Part shown: piece by piece, positions 28,413 to 36,833 of the stretch
Numbering within the stretch: position 1 is the first letter of the stretch
How the letters are laid out: the number at the start of each line of letters is the position of its first letter
Source of the DNA: Chrysochromulina parva
Taxonomy: Eukaryota; Haptophyta; Prymnesiales; Chrysochromulinaceae
DNA length: 43,214 bases
Assembly (NCBI GenBank): GCA_002887195.1
Contig: PJAB01000100.1
Coordinates: forward strand, 1-43,214
Reading direction: 5' to 3'
The notes under the pieces: generated by a model
What the model was told of the DNA's origin: nothing
What the model saw: the letters and a program-made list of their open reading frames with translations, nothing else
Databases searched by the model: none
Position numbers and translations under genes: made by a program

Positions 28413-30066
28413 TCACACCTCGAAGTGGGAAGTCAACTCTTTCCTCTGGTGGCAGCGCCACAGCTTGACTGAGGCCTCTCGGCAGCTCCTCAGCGTGGAC
28501 AGGCGGAGTGGCCACACCTGCAGGTTCTCCTCCGGCGCCCCCGCCTGTCTGCCCAGGCTGCTGGCGCTGGCGCTGGTGCTGGTGCTGGTGCTGTGTGTGA
28601 CGCGCCGCGGATCGACTGTGGGCCATAGCGTCACACACCGCAGGCTCGGCGTCGTAGACACAGCGGCGAAGCAGATGCTCACCGTCTCCATGGCTCTAGC
28701 GAGGACGGTCAACCCCTCGTCACCAAGGCCATTGTGACTCACGTCCAGACGCTCGAAGACCCCAAGCCGACTGTGGAGACTCGGCTGTGCGAGCGCCAGG
28801 TGCAGGAGCATCGCGCTGAGCGGCTCAGCGCCCGCTGGGCCGATGACGTTCCGGCTGAGTAGCAGGAAGCGCAGCGGCAAGAACGAGGCGCGCGTACCGA
28901 TCGGCGTACCGATACGACGCGAACCGACACAGCCGTCGCCGACCAAGGCGTCGACCAGCTGTGCCAGGGCCGCACTGTCGATCTCGCACGAGGTCAAGTC
29001 CAGCCGACTCACTAGGCACTCGTCGCGAGACAGCCACGGAGCCAGCGCCATCACGCCCGCCTCGCCAAGCCGATTGTGGGCGAGGGAGAGGTCGGTCAGG
29101 CTGCGCCCGCTCCGGTACAGCGCGGCACCAATGGGACGCACCTGATGAGGCAGGCAATCAGAGGCAATCAGAGGCAATCAGAGGTCATCAGAGGTCATCA
29201 GAGGCACCAATGGGCCGTACGTCCGCCTTGAGTAGTCCGACGCGCCGGAGGCGCAGCACACGCAGCGCACAATCGGAGCTGCCGCCACCATCCTGTGCGC
29301 CGCCGCCGCCGCCTCGCTGGTCGTCGCCTTCGTCCTCCTCCACGCCTTCCTCCTCGTCGTCGTCCTCGTCGTCCTCCTCGTCGTCGTCGTCCTCCTCCTC
29401 CTCGTCGCCCTCGTCGCCGCTCTGGTCTCCGTGGTGGTCGTCGTCAACGGAGCGAGGTGCGCCTTTGCCGTCGATGGCGTCGGCGAGCGCGAGCGCGCCG
29501 CTCACGCCCACGCGCGCGTTGCACACCATCAGTGCTGAGAGGTGGCCGCGAGCGTGGCGCACCCACGCCGCAAGCACCTCGGCGCCGTCCGGCCCAATTC
29601 GTGGCGCGGAGCCTGTGATCTGTGGGCCGATCATGGCCAGCGTGCGCAGCTCGGGATGGACCCTGAGCACGTCGCGCACAAGCAGCGTGACGGTCTCGTC
29701 GTTCAGCAGCGTCGAGCTGAGCCAGAGCTCCGACAAGCGCTGACGTGTCCGCAGGGGACGGAGCCACCACGGGGTGGGGGCCACCAGCTGTTGCGCCTTA
29801 GGCCGGGTCTGACCCGGAGGTGTCGCGTTCCAATATCGTAGCGCGGTAGCTTGCTTATGCAACTGCTGCTGCGGCGAGCGGAGCACGACGATGCTCACGT
29901 CTAGCATCGCCAGCTGCATGGCTCGGCACGTGCAAGAGGCACTGGCGACACAGCGGAAGTCGCCAACTGAGTTGAGCACGTGTGTGAGCGTCTCGATGGG
30001 TAGCGAGGTGAGCGATGGCGAGTCGGCGAGGGCCGACGGCGCAGTGAGCATGCGAGTGTCTGCCAT
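28413..30066 (-). CDS. F-box/leucine-rich-repeat protein, two exons
   Basis: Exons 30066-29221 and 29141-28413 (minus) total 1575 nt (524 residues). The ATG at 30066 is the first usable start. Residues about 15-55 form an F-box (LTSLPIETLTHVLNSVGDFR then CVASASCTCRAMQLAML), the domain that binds Skp1 in SCF ubiquitin ligases. LRRs of the ribonuclease-inhibitor/RNI type follow: LSELWLSSTLLNDETVTLLV, HLSALMVCNARVGVSGALAL, LTDLSLAHNRLGEAGVMALA, VSRLDLTSCEIDSAALAQLV and FERLDVSHNGLGDEGLTVLA. An acidic Asp/Glu insert (about 235-265) interrupts the LRRs. The two exons, read separately, each have only half the LRR domain; the phase-0 intron joins KAD to VRPIGAALYRSG. LRRs would select the ubiquitylation target. 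The C-terminus (STSTSTSASASS) comes from a CTGGTG repeat. Confidence 0.75.
29142..29220 (-). other. Intron (79 bp) with duplicated exon start and TCTGATTGCC repeats
   Basis: Read on the minus strand, the intron starts GTACGGCCCATTGGTGCC. The downstream exon starts GTGCGTCCCATTGGTGCC (16 of 18 identical). The body is two copies of TCTGATGACC and three of TCTGATTGCC, ending TGCCTCATCAG. Each repeat holds a CTGAT that fits the CTRAY branch-point pattern. Phase 0. The unspliced frame stops 15 codons into the intron. Confidence 0.85.
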
Positions 30067-30343
30067 TAGGGCACGGTGTTGAGTTTCGTCGCTTCTTGCG
30101 CCGTGGAGGGCGAAACGCGCCCAGGATCGAGCTTCTGAGCGATGGGGTCTCACGCAAAGTTTTGAGGCGCCGCTTCGTTACAACCGACTATAGTAAAACC
30201 AACTCGATTTTGCATGAGCCATAACCCATAAGAAACGGCGTGCCTTGGTGACACGGCACCGCATGCGGGCCGCGCTCCCTTTTTAAGAGCGCCGGACTCG
30301 AATAATAGCCGCCTTCGCTCGCGGCCGCTTGCGAGCAGCTCAC

Positions 30344-30795
30344 TTAGAGGGTAGCCGCCCACTGGTCGACAAGCTTGTCGTTGCTCATGAACGCCTCCCA
30401 CTTCTTCCAGTTGTCGGCGTTTTGCTCCCACGCATCAAACGTCTCAATCGTGGGCGGCTCGAAGCCCCACTTGGAGGTCGAGCCGCTGGTGGTCGCCGGC
30501 GCAGCGGCCGCCGCCGCCACCGGCACCGGCTTTTTGCCCGACATGGCGCCCTTCAGCTTGACGAGGCCGAAGACGCCCGCGTAGCAGCCGAGGATAGCCA
30601 CGACAATCTGTGCAGACACGAGCGCACGTGCGCATCGTCAGCAATGGCGAAGGAGACAGCACCGCACGAGCAGCCCCTCTCCCCCCCACGTCGTTCGCTC
30701 GGCCTGCGACGCGCGCGTGTGCACGTCTCCCTTGTGCACGGCGAGAGCTATACCTGCTCATCCTTCGGGAGGATTTTCCGGATCTTCGCCTCCAT
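30344..30795 (-). CDS. Small membrane protein, possibly ATP synthase subunit k (Atp19/DAPIT)-like, two exons
   Basis: Exon 1 is 30795-30754 (MEAKIRKILPKDEQ) and exon 2 is 30607-30344, giving 101 residues. Exon 2 alone lacks an ATG; its open frame begins at GTG inside the intron. The canonical donor CAG|GTATAG and acceptor CTGCACAG|A, phase 0, join EQ to IVVAILGCYAGVFGLVKLK. One transmembrane helix is followed by GAMSGKKPVPV and an Ala-rich linker. A conserved-looking tail follows: WGFEPPTIETFDAWEQNADN then WKKWEAFMSN. The helix followed by SGKKP resembles the FKLRSKKTP ending of ATP synthase subunit k/DAPIT, a small inner-membrane subunit. This is a weak match on a short protein. It diverges from the next gene, with 333 bp between starts. 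Confidence 0.6.
30608..30753 (-). other. Intron of the small membrane protein gene (146 bp)
   Basis: The donor CAG|GTATAG is at 30753 and the acceptor TGCACAG|ATTGTC ends at 30608. Phase 0. It supplies the only ATG for an otherwise start-less frame. Confidence 0.75.
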
Positions 30796-31128
30796 GTCGC
30801 CGCCACGACCCTGCGAGCGGACCAGCCACGGTGAGTAAGGGGCTCCATCACACGGAAGCTGACAGGCGCCCCGCGCAAGCCCCACGGCAGCACGCAGGCA
30901 GGGCCCTCAGCGTCCAAGAGCGCAGAGAAAGTCACACCATGGCTTTTGTGCTTCCGTGGCGCCGTCGCAAGCGCCCAGCACTTTCCCTCACACCTTCGGA
31001 GCAGTAGAGGAAGAGGAAGGAAGAGCGTCAATAAACTTTCCGTACGCAGAACTCTCACATGAAACCGCCGCTTGCCGAGAGACTGCCGAGAGCAACTCCA
31101 AGAGCCCGAACTTGCCGACGGCAGGAGC
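30796..31128. other. Divergent promoter region
   Basis: The stretch holds the 5' regions of the small membrane protein (-) and the PAN/cyclophilin-like protein (+). The plus frame is open back to a TTG at 31072 but has no earlier ATG. I see no further gene. Confidence 0.45.
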
Positions 31129-32202
31129 ATGGTGCGCACGTTTCACGTCGCCCTGCTCGCCGCGTATCTGGTCGCGCTGTACTGCTGGCATCTGTTACTG
31201 GGCAGCTTCTTCGTGCCGAGCCCGTCACAGCTGCCGCTACCAACGAAGACGCCCACGGGGACGAAACCCAGGGTTGAGTCGGTGCGGAGCAAAGCCGTGA
31301 AGCCGCCACCCTTGTCGCCCTCACCACCGCCGCAACCACCGCCGCCACCACCGCCGCCACCGAAGAAGAGCTTGGAGGACAAGGCGCAATGCCAGGGTCA
31401 CGTCCACACCGAGTACGACGGCGCAGTCATGGTGCCCGGCACCGGAGCGGGCGCAACCGTCTCCAAGTCTCCCGCTGACTGCTGCAGGCTTTGCCAGACG
31501 ACTCGCGGCTGCAACATCTGGGTGGCGTGCACGGACGCGTGGTGCGGCGACCAGTGCTGGCTCAAGTGGGTCGAGGATCCTTCCAAACCGCTCACGCGCG
31601 CTGTTGGCGGCACCACCCCTTGGACCTCGGGTGCGCTGATGAAGGACAGCCCAAAGTCGCAGCCGGTGCCGTCGAACGCGAGCTTGGACGCAGTGCGCGT
31701 CGTGGCGCTCAAGACGAGCGCCGGCGAGATCCGCATCCGGCTCAAGCCCGAGTGGCACCTGCCCAGCGTGCGCTTCGTGCAGGCCGCCGCACTCGGCGAC
31801 TTTTGCACTGTGAAGTGTGAATTCTACCGGGCCGAGCCGGGCTTCCTATTCCAGGGGGCGATGCGCGCGCTCGTCGAGCCGAACAAGCACTGTCGCGCGT
31901 TCCCGGGCGGCCCCGCGGAGTGCACCGACCCCGAAGAGCGACCGGGCGGTCCTATCATGGAGCAGTTTGACGTGGCCTGGGCGGGCGGGAGTAACGGACC
32001 CGACTTTTTCATTATGGTCGTGCGATCCAACGGCTTCGGAGCTTCGCATACGGTTTGGGGAACACTCGCCGACGAGTCGAGCAAGCAGCTCGTGCTCAAG
32101 CTCGTGCGTGGACCGAGCAAGTCCGCGCCCGGCACCATGCGCATGCTCGACGATCCCGTGCGGTTCACGATCAGCCCATCGGAAGAGCCAAATCTGAGCT
32201 GA
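31129..32202 (+). CDS. Type II membrane protein with apple/PAN-like and cyclophilin-like domains
   Basis: A 357-residue protein from the ATG at 31129. A single N-terminal transmembrane helix (VRTFHVALLAAYLVALYCWHLLL) is followed by a Pro-rich stalk (PPPLSPSPPPQPPPPPPPPP). A Cys-rich apple/PAN-like module has the pattern QC…ADCCRLCQTTRGCNIWVACT then DAWCGDQCWLK. A cyclophilin-type beta barrel follows: VRVVALKTSAGEIRIRLKPE, FYRAEPGFLFQGAM, GPDFFIMVVRSNGFGASHTV then WGTLADESS. The catalytic FHRVI arginine of classical cyclophilins corresponds to FYRAEP here, so Arg is kept, but the GNGTGGESIYG segment is missing. Prolyl isomerase activity is therefore uncertain. Many algal genomes carry such Golgi/ER lumenal proteins. 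The call of two domains is well supported. Confidence 0.75.
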   Translation: MVRTFHVALLAAYLVALYCWHLLLGSFFVPSPSQLPLPTKTPTGTKPRVESVRSKAVKPPPLSPSPPPQPPPPPPPPPKKSLEDKAQCQGHVHTEYDGAVMVPGTGAGATVSKSPADCCRLCQTTRGCNIWVACTDAWCGDQCWLKWVEDPSKPLTRAVGGTTPWTSGALMKDSPKSQPVPSNASLDAVRVVALKTSAGEIRIRLKPEWHLPSVRFVQAAALGDFCTVKCEFYRAEPGFLFQGAMRALVEPNKHCRAFPGGPAECTDPEERPGGPIMEQFDVAWAGGSNGPDFFIMVVRSNGFGASHTVWGTLADESSKQLVLKLVRGPSKSAPGTMRMLDDPVRFTISPSEEPNLS

Positions 32203-32337
32203 GGGAAGGGACCACGTCTGGAAAAACGCTTTGCTGAGCATAATCGATTTTCCCACTGCCAAGTCTGAGACTCGTCAAAAGATGTTTTCACGCGACCCTC
32301 GCCGCCATCGATTTACGCGGCCAGTGTCGCTGCTGGG

Positions 32338-35079
32338 ATGGGCTGGCACTGGACGGGAGAGACGTGGGAGTGGCGGCACCTTGATCTTACGGAGCTCTTC
32401 TACGCGGCACAGGATGCGGTGCAGTCTGGCGACATCGACAAAGCTGAGGAGAACATCGTCGAGATCGACCGCGAGTACAAGGCGGAGTACGAGGGCTCTG
32501 CCTACTCTGCTGCAGCCAATGGCGGGCCGCCCGCGATGATGGTTACGAGCATGGCGCACAACACACGAGCTGAGATGGCGCTCGATCGCGCGCTCGACGA
32601 CGGCTTCCCGCTTCGTGCTTTCCCGGAGGAGACGCTACGCGAGGCGGAGGCGCACCTCGAGCGTGCGCTCAGCGTCAACCCGTGGAACACGGCAGCGCTG
32701 ATGAACAGCGCGATGCTCGCGCGCGACCTCGGCGATGCGGACAAGGCTGCCGAGCACTGGCGCCGCGCGTCGTGCAGGCCGCCTTCGTGGCAGGACCCCG
32801 ACTGCAGCGACGACGAGGACGAGGTGTGCGACAGCTGGCGGGAGGCCTGGCTCGTCGACCCTTACGAAAAGTCGGTGGCGCTCGCGTGCATGTATCGCGC
32901 GCTGCTCCTGTGCCAGCTCGGCGAGCACGCCGACGCCGACCGCGAGCTGCGCCGCTTCGGCTTCCGCTGGAAGCTCGCCCCCGGCGTGTGGGATCTTGCA
33001 GCAGGCCGCTCCGACGGGATTGTCGCGGGTGCGCCGGGCTTGCTGCCGCCGCCGCCGCCGCCGCCGCTGCGGCTGCCGCTGAGCGGCGGTGGCCACGGCG
33101 GCGAGGCGGCGCCCTCGGCGGAGCCGCAGGGGGCGGGGGGATCAGGCGGCGCGGCGTCGTCGGCGGCGGTAGCAGCGGCGGCGGCGGCCGCGGCGCCGTG
33201 GCCGGTACCGGTTCGCCAATTCGCCAATGCAGTCGCACCCGGCATCTATCAGGCGCTGCGCCGAGCCTTCGCGCCGGAAGCCGCGTACTGGCGTGAGACG
33301 CAGTACGAGAACGCCTCCGCATCCAAGCGCTACTTCACATTCTATGTCGATCTGCCTGAGCTGCTGCGAAAGGCAGGCGCTGCCGAGGGCGCCGCCGTGG
33401 GCGCTGCCGAGGGCGGCGGTGGGGATGGAGGCGAGGGCGCCGAAGGGAGCGTTGTGTTGGGCGCCGCAGGAAGCTTGCCGTCGCCGCTCGCCGCGGCCCC
33501 GCCTGGTGCTCGCTCGCGCGCCGCCGCGAGCGCGCCCGTGAACCGAGGCGCCATCGTGGGCGCCAGTAGTAGTAGTCAGAGCCGGAGACAGCGGCGCCGT
33601 CCCTCGATGCAAGAGGCAGCGAGTGCGGCGGCATCGGCGGCATCACCGGCGTCACCGGCAGCGCACCCGTGGCGGTTACGCGCCCTCTCGAGCGCGAGCG
33701 CCGTCGCGAGCGCGACGTTCGGTTGGAGGGCCCTCGATCACAACGTCGTCGAGCGACTGCTGCTGCGCCTCTGGCCGCTGCTGGGACGGCCCGACCTGAC
33801 GTCCTGTGAATGGTGGGTTCACCAGAGGGCAGCGGGGCGCAGCTGGGGACACGAGCTGCATTTCGATGTCGAGGAGCGTACCATGGAGATCACGGGACGC
33901 GTCGTGCACCCCGCCGTCTCGTCCGTCGTCTACCTATCCGATCACGGCGACCCGACGATCGTGCTCGACGAGACGATCGACAAGCCGCTCGGCGCCCAGC
34001 GCGTCTTCGCCGCCCATCCGCGAGAACGCTCATTCCTCGCCTTTGATGGCCGGCTGCTGCACGGCGTGCTGCCCGGCCCATTCGCTCACGGCGCTCCCCG
34101 AGGGCCGCCGCAGCCTCGCCTCACGCTCCTCATCGCCTGGTACTGCGAGCCGACCGCTGCAGCCATCTCGCCTGGCGCGAGCGCGAGAGCTGGCGCCAAG
34201 TTGGGCGCCCAGTACGGCGCCCAATCGCGCGTGCCGAGGGCGTCGCGTCATCAAACCTGGCCCAGCGATCTTGAGATGCGCCCCGAAGAGCTCGCCCTTG
34301 ACGACGAGGCGTGCATGGCCTCTGCTGCCGCCGCCTCTGGTCTGCCCACAGATGGGATGGGCGAAGGCGCCCTGGGCGAAGGCGGCGGCCAGGGCGCGGG
34401 CTTGCTCGCACCGGAGCTGCCAGTGCCGTATGCCTCGCCTGCGTGGATCCCGGTGCCGCCTGCCGACTTGGTGCCAGAGGGGCGACCTGGCAAACGCGCA
34501 GTCCCTGCCTCCGCCTACAAGGGATTGGACACGAGCCTCGACGGACCTGTGTACCAGACAGCCTCGTGTCCAAGCATTCACACCCTTCATTCACACCCGA
34601 CGGCCACGTGTCCAAGCAGCAGCAGCAGCCAAAAACGCGGAGCAGCCGGCGGCCTCGATCAGCGCGACGGCGGCGACGGCGGCGGCAGCTCCTCACAACG
34701 GGGCAGCGCTCGGGACAGCGCTCGAGGTAGCGCTCGGGGCAGCGCGAAGGACAAGGCCACCTTCTCGCTCACGCCGCGCGAGATTGTGGGACGTACCGGG
34801 CGGGCCGAGCTCCTGTGCGGCGAGCCTCCCACCGCGCTGGCGCCGCCCGAGACGCCGCGGCAGCACTTTTTCCTCGTAGAGGCAGATGAGGTCGGGGCGA
34901 GGCTGCGGACGGAGCACGGTCAAGGGGGCACGTGGGCCGAGGTGGCGGTGCCGCCAGGCGCGAAGCGGCCACGTCGCCTGGGCTCCAAGGACGCTGGCTC
35001 CAAGGATGCTGGCTCCAAGGATGCTGGCTCCAAGGATGCTGGCTCCAAGGATGCTGGCTCCAAGGATGCTCCAATCTGA
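32338..35079 (+). CDS. TPR protein with a 2-oxoglutarate/Fe(II)-oxygenase-like domain and GSKDA repeat tail
   Basis: A 913-residue protein from the ATG at 32338. Residues about 95-205 hold TPR-like helices (LREAEAHLERALSVNPWNTA then ALMNSAMLARDLGDADKAAEHWRRA; LACMYRALLLCQLGEHADADREL). After Pro/Gly/Ala-rich linkers, residues about 455-610 resemble a prolyl-hydroxylase-type oxygenase: CEWWVHQR, then HELHFDVEE with the HxD metal motif (His508, Asp510). VVHPAVSSVVYLSDHGDPTIV follows, then LLHGVLPG with the distal His575, and PRLTLLIAWY with Arg594 for 2-oxoglutarate. All facial-triad residues are present, so it may be catalytic; the substrate is unknown. The C-terminal 300 residues are disordered and end in six GSKDA repeats. 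Its start lies 135 bp beyond the upstream gene on the same strand. Confidence 0.78.
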   Translation: MGWHWTGETWEWRHLDLTELFYAAQDAVQSGDIDKAEENIVEIDREYKAEYEGSAYSAAANGGPPAMMVTSMAHNTRAEMALDRALDDGFPLRAFPEETLREAEAHLERALSVNPWNTAALMNSAMLARDLGDADKAAEHWRRASCRPPSWQDPDCSDDEDEVCDSWREAWLVDPYEKSVALACMYRALLLCQLGEHADADRELRRFGFRWKLAPGVWDLAAGRSDGIVAGAPGLLPPPPPPPLRLPLSGGGHGGEAAPSAEPQGAGGSGGAASSAAVAAAAAAAAPWPVPVRQFANAVAPGIYQALRRAFAPEAAYWRETQYENASASKRYFTFYVDLPELLRKAGAAEGAAVGAAEGGGGDGGEGAEGSVVLGAAGSLPSPLAAAPPGARSRAAASAPVNRGAIVGASSSSQSRRQRRRPSMQEAASAAASAASPASPAAHPWRLRALSSASAVASATFGWRALDHNVVERLLLRLWPLLGRPDLTSCEWWVHQRAAGRSWGHELHFDVEERTMEITGRVVHPAVSSVVYLSDHGDPTIVLDETIDKPLGAQRVFAAHPRERSFLAFDGRLLHGVLPGPFAHGAPRGPPQPRLTLLIAWYCEPTAAAISPGASARAGAKLGAQYGAQSRVPRASRHQTWPSDLEMRPEELALDDEACMASAAAASGLPTDGMGEGALGEGGGQGAGLLAPELPVPYASPAWIPVPPADLVPEGRPGKRAVPASAYKGLDTSLDGPVYQTASCPSIHTLHSHPTATCPSSSSSQKRGAAGGLDQRDGGDGGGSSSQRGSARDSARGSARGSAKDKATFSLTPREIVGRTGRAELLCGEPPTALAPPETPRQHFFLVEADEVGARLRTEHGQGGTWAEVAVPPGAKRPRRLGSKDAGSKDAGSKDAGSKDAGSKDAGSKDAPI
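34981..35070 (+). repeat. Six tandem 15-bp repeats coding GSKDA
   Basis: Units of GGCTCCAAGGATGCT repeat exactly six times (the first unit has GAC for GAT), directly before the last two codons. The in-frame array encodes (GSKDA)6. Near identity implies recent expansion and likely length variation. Confidence 0.95.
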
Positions 35080-35889
35080 GCGCGAACCCGCGCAGCTGCC
35101 TAGAAGGGGGTAGGTCCCTTTATGCCAAGAAGTGTGCTAGCCAGTGCGCGTCATACGCATATGACCAGTGCGCCATCTCGCGCTCGGGAGATACACGCGG
35201 CCGGGAAGCCGCGGAACGCAAAACGGCTGCGACGATCCGAAAATCCCGGACGCGGGTCCCGGCTCCCGGGACGCGACGGGGGCATGCGAAGCAACGTAGA
35301 GCATATTTCCATATTACCGTATTCTATTGACTATTCGCACAGGGTACAGGGTTCGACCGCCGAGCGCGCCGTCGCGTTCCTTTCGCCTGAGGTCCACAGA
35401 GGTGTGAGGAGCTCAATCTGGACCAAAGAGCAGGGGTCCAGGGCGGGTCCACGCGCACCACCACCAGCGGTGAGGCGTGAGCGGCCGTTCCCCTGACGCT
35501 CCTCCCACCTCTCCACCTGAGGCACACGGTGACAGCCGTCGGAGCGCTGAGCCTGAGGCCGCGTGAGGGAGCTCACTGTCAGTGTCACTGTCGTGTGTCG
35601 TGTGTCGACTGTGGTCCAGCGCAAGTTTTTAGGCGTTAACTGAGTCGCGCGCGCTTGAGCGTTGAGGCTGGTAAACGAGCTTACAGCTGACAACAACGAT
35701 ACGGACTGCTAGATATGAGAGAGCGAAGCGGAGCACACACTGTCCGTCCCGCCCACCATGCGGTGCGTGTATAAACCTGTGCGAGCCTGCCCTCGCCGCT
35801 GGCCTTGCCGCCCGGACACTATGTGCGCTGGAGGGCGGCGTGAGGTGCATCTCGCCGCCCAGAAGAGCGGCAGCCACTCGCACGTCTCT
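35080..35889. other. Convergent intergenic region
   Basis: The stretch lies between the ends of the TPR/oxygenase and dynein light chain genes. An AT-richer segment at 35305-35335 (GCATATTTCCATATTACCG) and GTGTCGTGTGTCG repeats at 35590-35606 are the only visible structure. No gene is supported. Confidence 0.5.
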
Positions 35890-36571
35890 CTAATCGGCCT
35901 TTGCCCTCTCGCGCTCCTCATCGTCGATTAGGGAGCCGTCGAGATTCTTCAACTTCTCCAGCCGCTTGATGACCTCAATGCGCCAGTTGCCCTCCGCGTC
36001 GTGCTTCTGGTACAGCGGGTTGTTGACCAGGTTGAGCTCGCGCAGCTTGGGCAGACCCTGCAGCCTCTCCACCTCCGGCCACTTGTCGATCTTGTTGTTC
36101 GAGGCGTACAATACCTGCAGGTTTGTGAGCTTCTCAATGCCCGCAAACGAACCGATCTGGTTGTACGAGAGCCACAGCTGCTCGAGCGAATCGGAGATCT
36201 CGTTGAGACCCTCGATCTTTTTAAGATTGTTACGCGCGAGGGAGAGGATGACCAGGGAGTCGCAGCCCGCGAGTCCCTCAATCTTGGCAATAGCATTCGA
36301 CGACATGCGGAGCTGCCTGCACTTTTTGAGCGTGGAGAGGGCGTTGTCCATCTTCACAATGAGCGGCTTCATGTTCGAGATCGGGCACAACCGCACCTCC
36401 TCCATCTGCAGCCGCACAAACCGTGGGTCGCACGCGCGTCAGTGGCTCGCCCTCCCTCTCTCCCGAGACCACATCTTCCTGGCGGGGTTCGGCGGCGGGC
36501 GGCGCGCGCACCTCAGCAGCCACCTTGCCGTCAATCTCGATGTCCTTGATTGCTTCCTTGCATGACGTCAT
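35890..36571 (-). CDS. DNAL1: Axonemal outer-arm dynein light chain 1 (LC1), two exons
   Basis: Exons 36571-36512 and 36405-35890 total 576 nt (191 residues; the family is about 190-200). Exon 1 is MTSCKEAIKDIEIDGKVAAE, as in the LC1 start (TIKEAL…). Exon 2 begins MEEVRLCPISNMKPLIVKMD, then NALSTLKKCRQLRMSSNAIA. Canonical LC1 repeats follow: LVILSLARNNLKKIEGL, DSLEQLWLSYNQIGSFAGIE, NLQVLYASNNKIDKWPEVER and KLRELNLVNNPLYQKHDAEG. It ends with WRIEVIKRLEKLKNLDGSLI, closely matching green-algal LC1. LC1 binds the microtubule-binding stalk region of the gamma heavy chain in the outer arm and tunes ciliary beating. This shows the organism builds motile flagella. It diverges from the PSMG4/6PGL gene, with 262 bp between start codons. 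Confidence 0.92.
36406..36511 (-). other. Intron of the LC1 gene (106 bp)
   Basis: The donor is GCTGAG|GTGCGCGCGCC at 36511 and the acceptor GCGGCTGCAG|ATGGAG ends at 36406. Phase 0. Its first 11 bases equal those of EXS intron 1. Confidence 0.85.
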
Positions 36572-36833
36572 GGCTCTCTCCGCTCGGCAACTGCGGCTCT
36601 AAACGCGCGGTCGTCGAGCGCCACGAGAGAGCAACGGTGCACAAAGAAAACTGCGACACAGAGGCGCCCACAGAACGTCCACACGCGCGCCGTGTCGTGC
36701 GCGTAGACCGCCCGGGGCGAACCACACAACGAAGGCCTCGAGGCACGATATACCCGTGAACTTGACTTGACTTGACTTGACTTGACTGAACTTCAAGTTT
36801 GCCGATGTATTGCGCGCGCTCGTGGAGGTGAAG
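36572..36833. promoter_or_regulatory. Divergent promoter of LC1 and PSMG4/6PGL with a CTTGA array
   Basis: The 262 bp between two divergent start codons must hold both promoters. Five exact tandem CTTGA units lie at 36761-36785, followed by a variant unit, about 50 bp before the plus-strand ATG. No TATA box is obvious. A regulatory role for the array is inference. Confidence 0.4.

Noticed and set aside
28413..30066. Two separate genes, an F-box protein and an LRR protein
   Set aside because: The downstream frame has no ATG near its start, and a phase-0 GT-AG intron joins the halves of one LRR domain.
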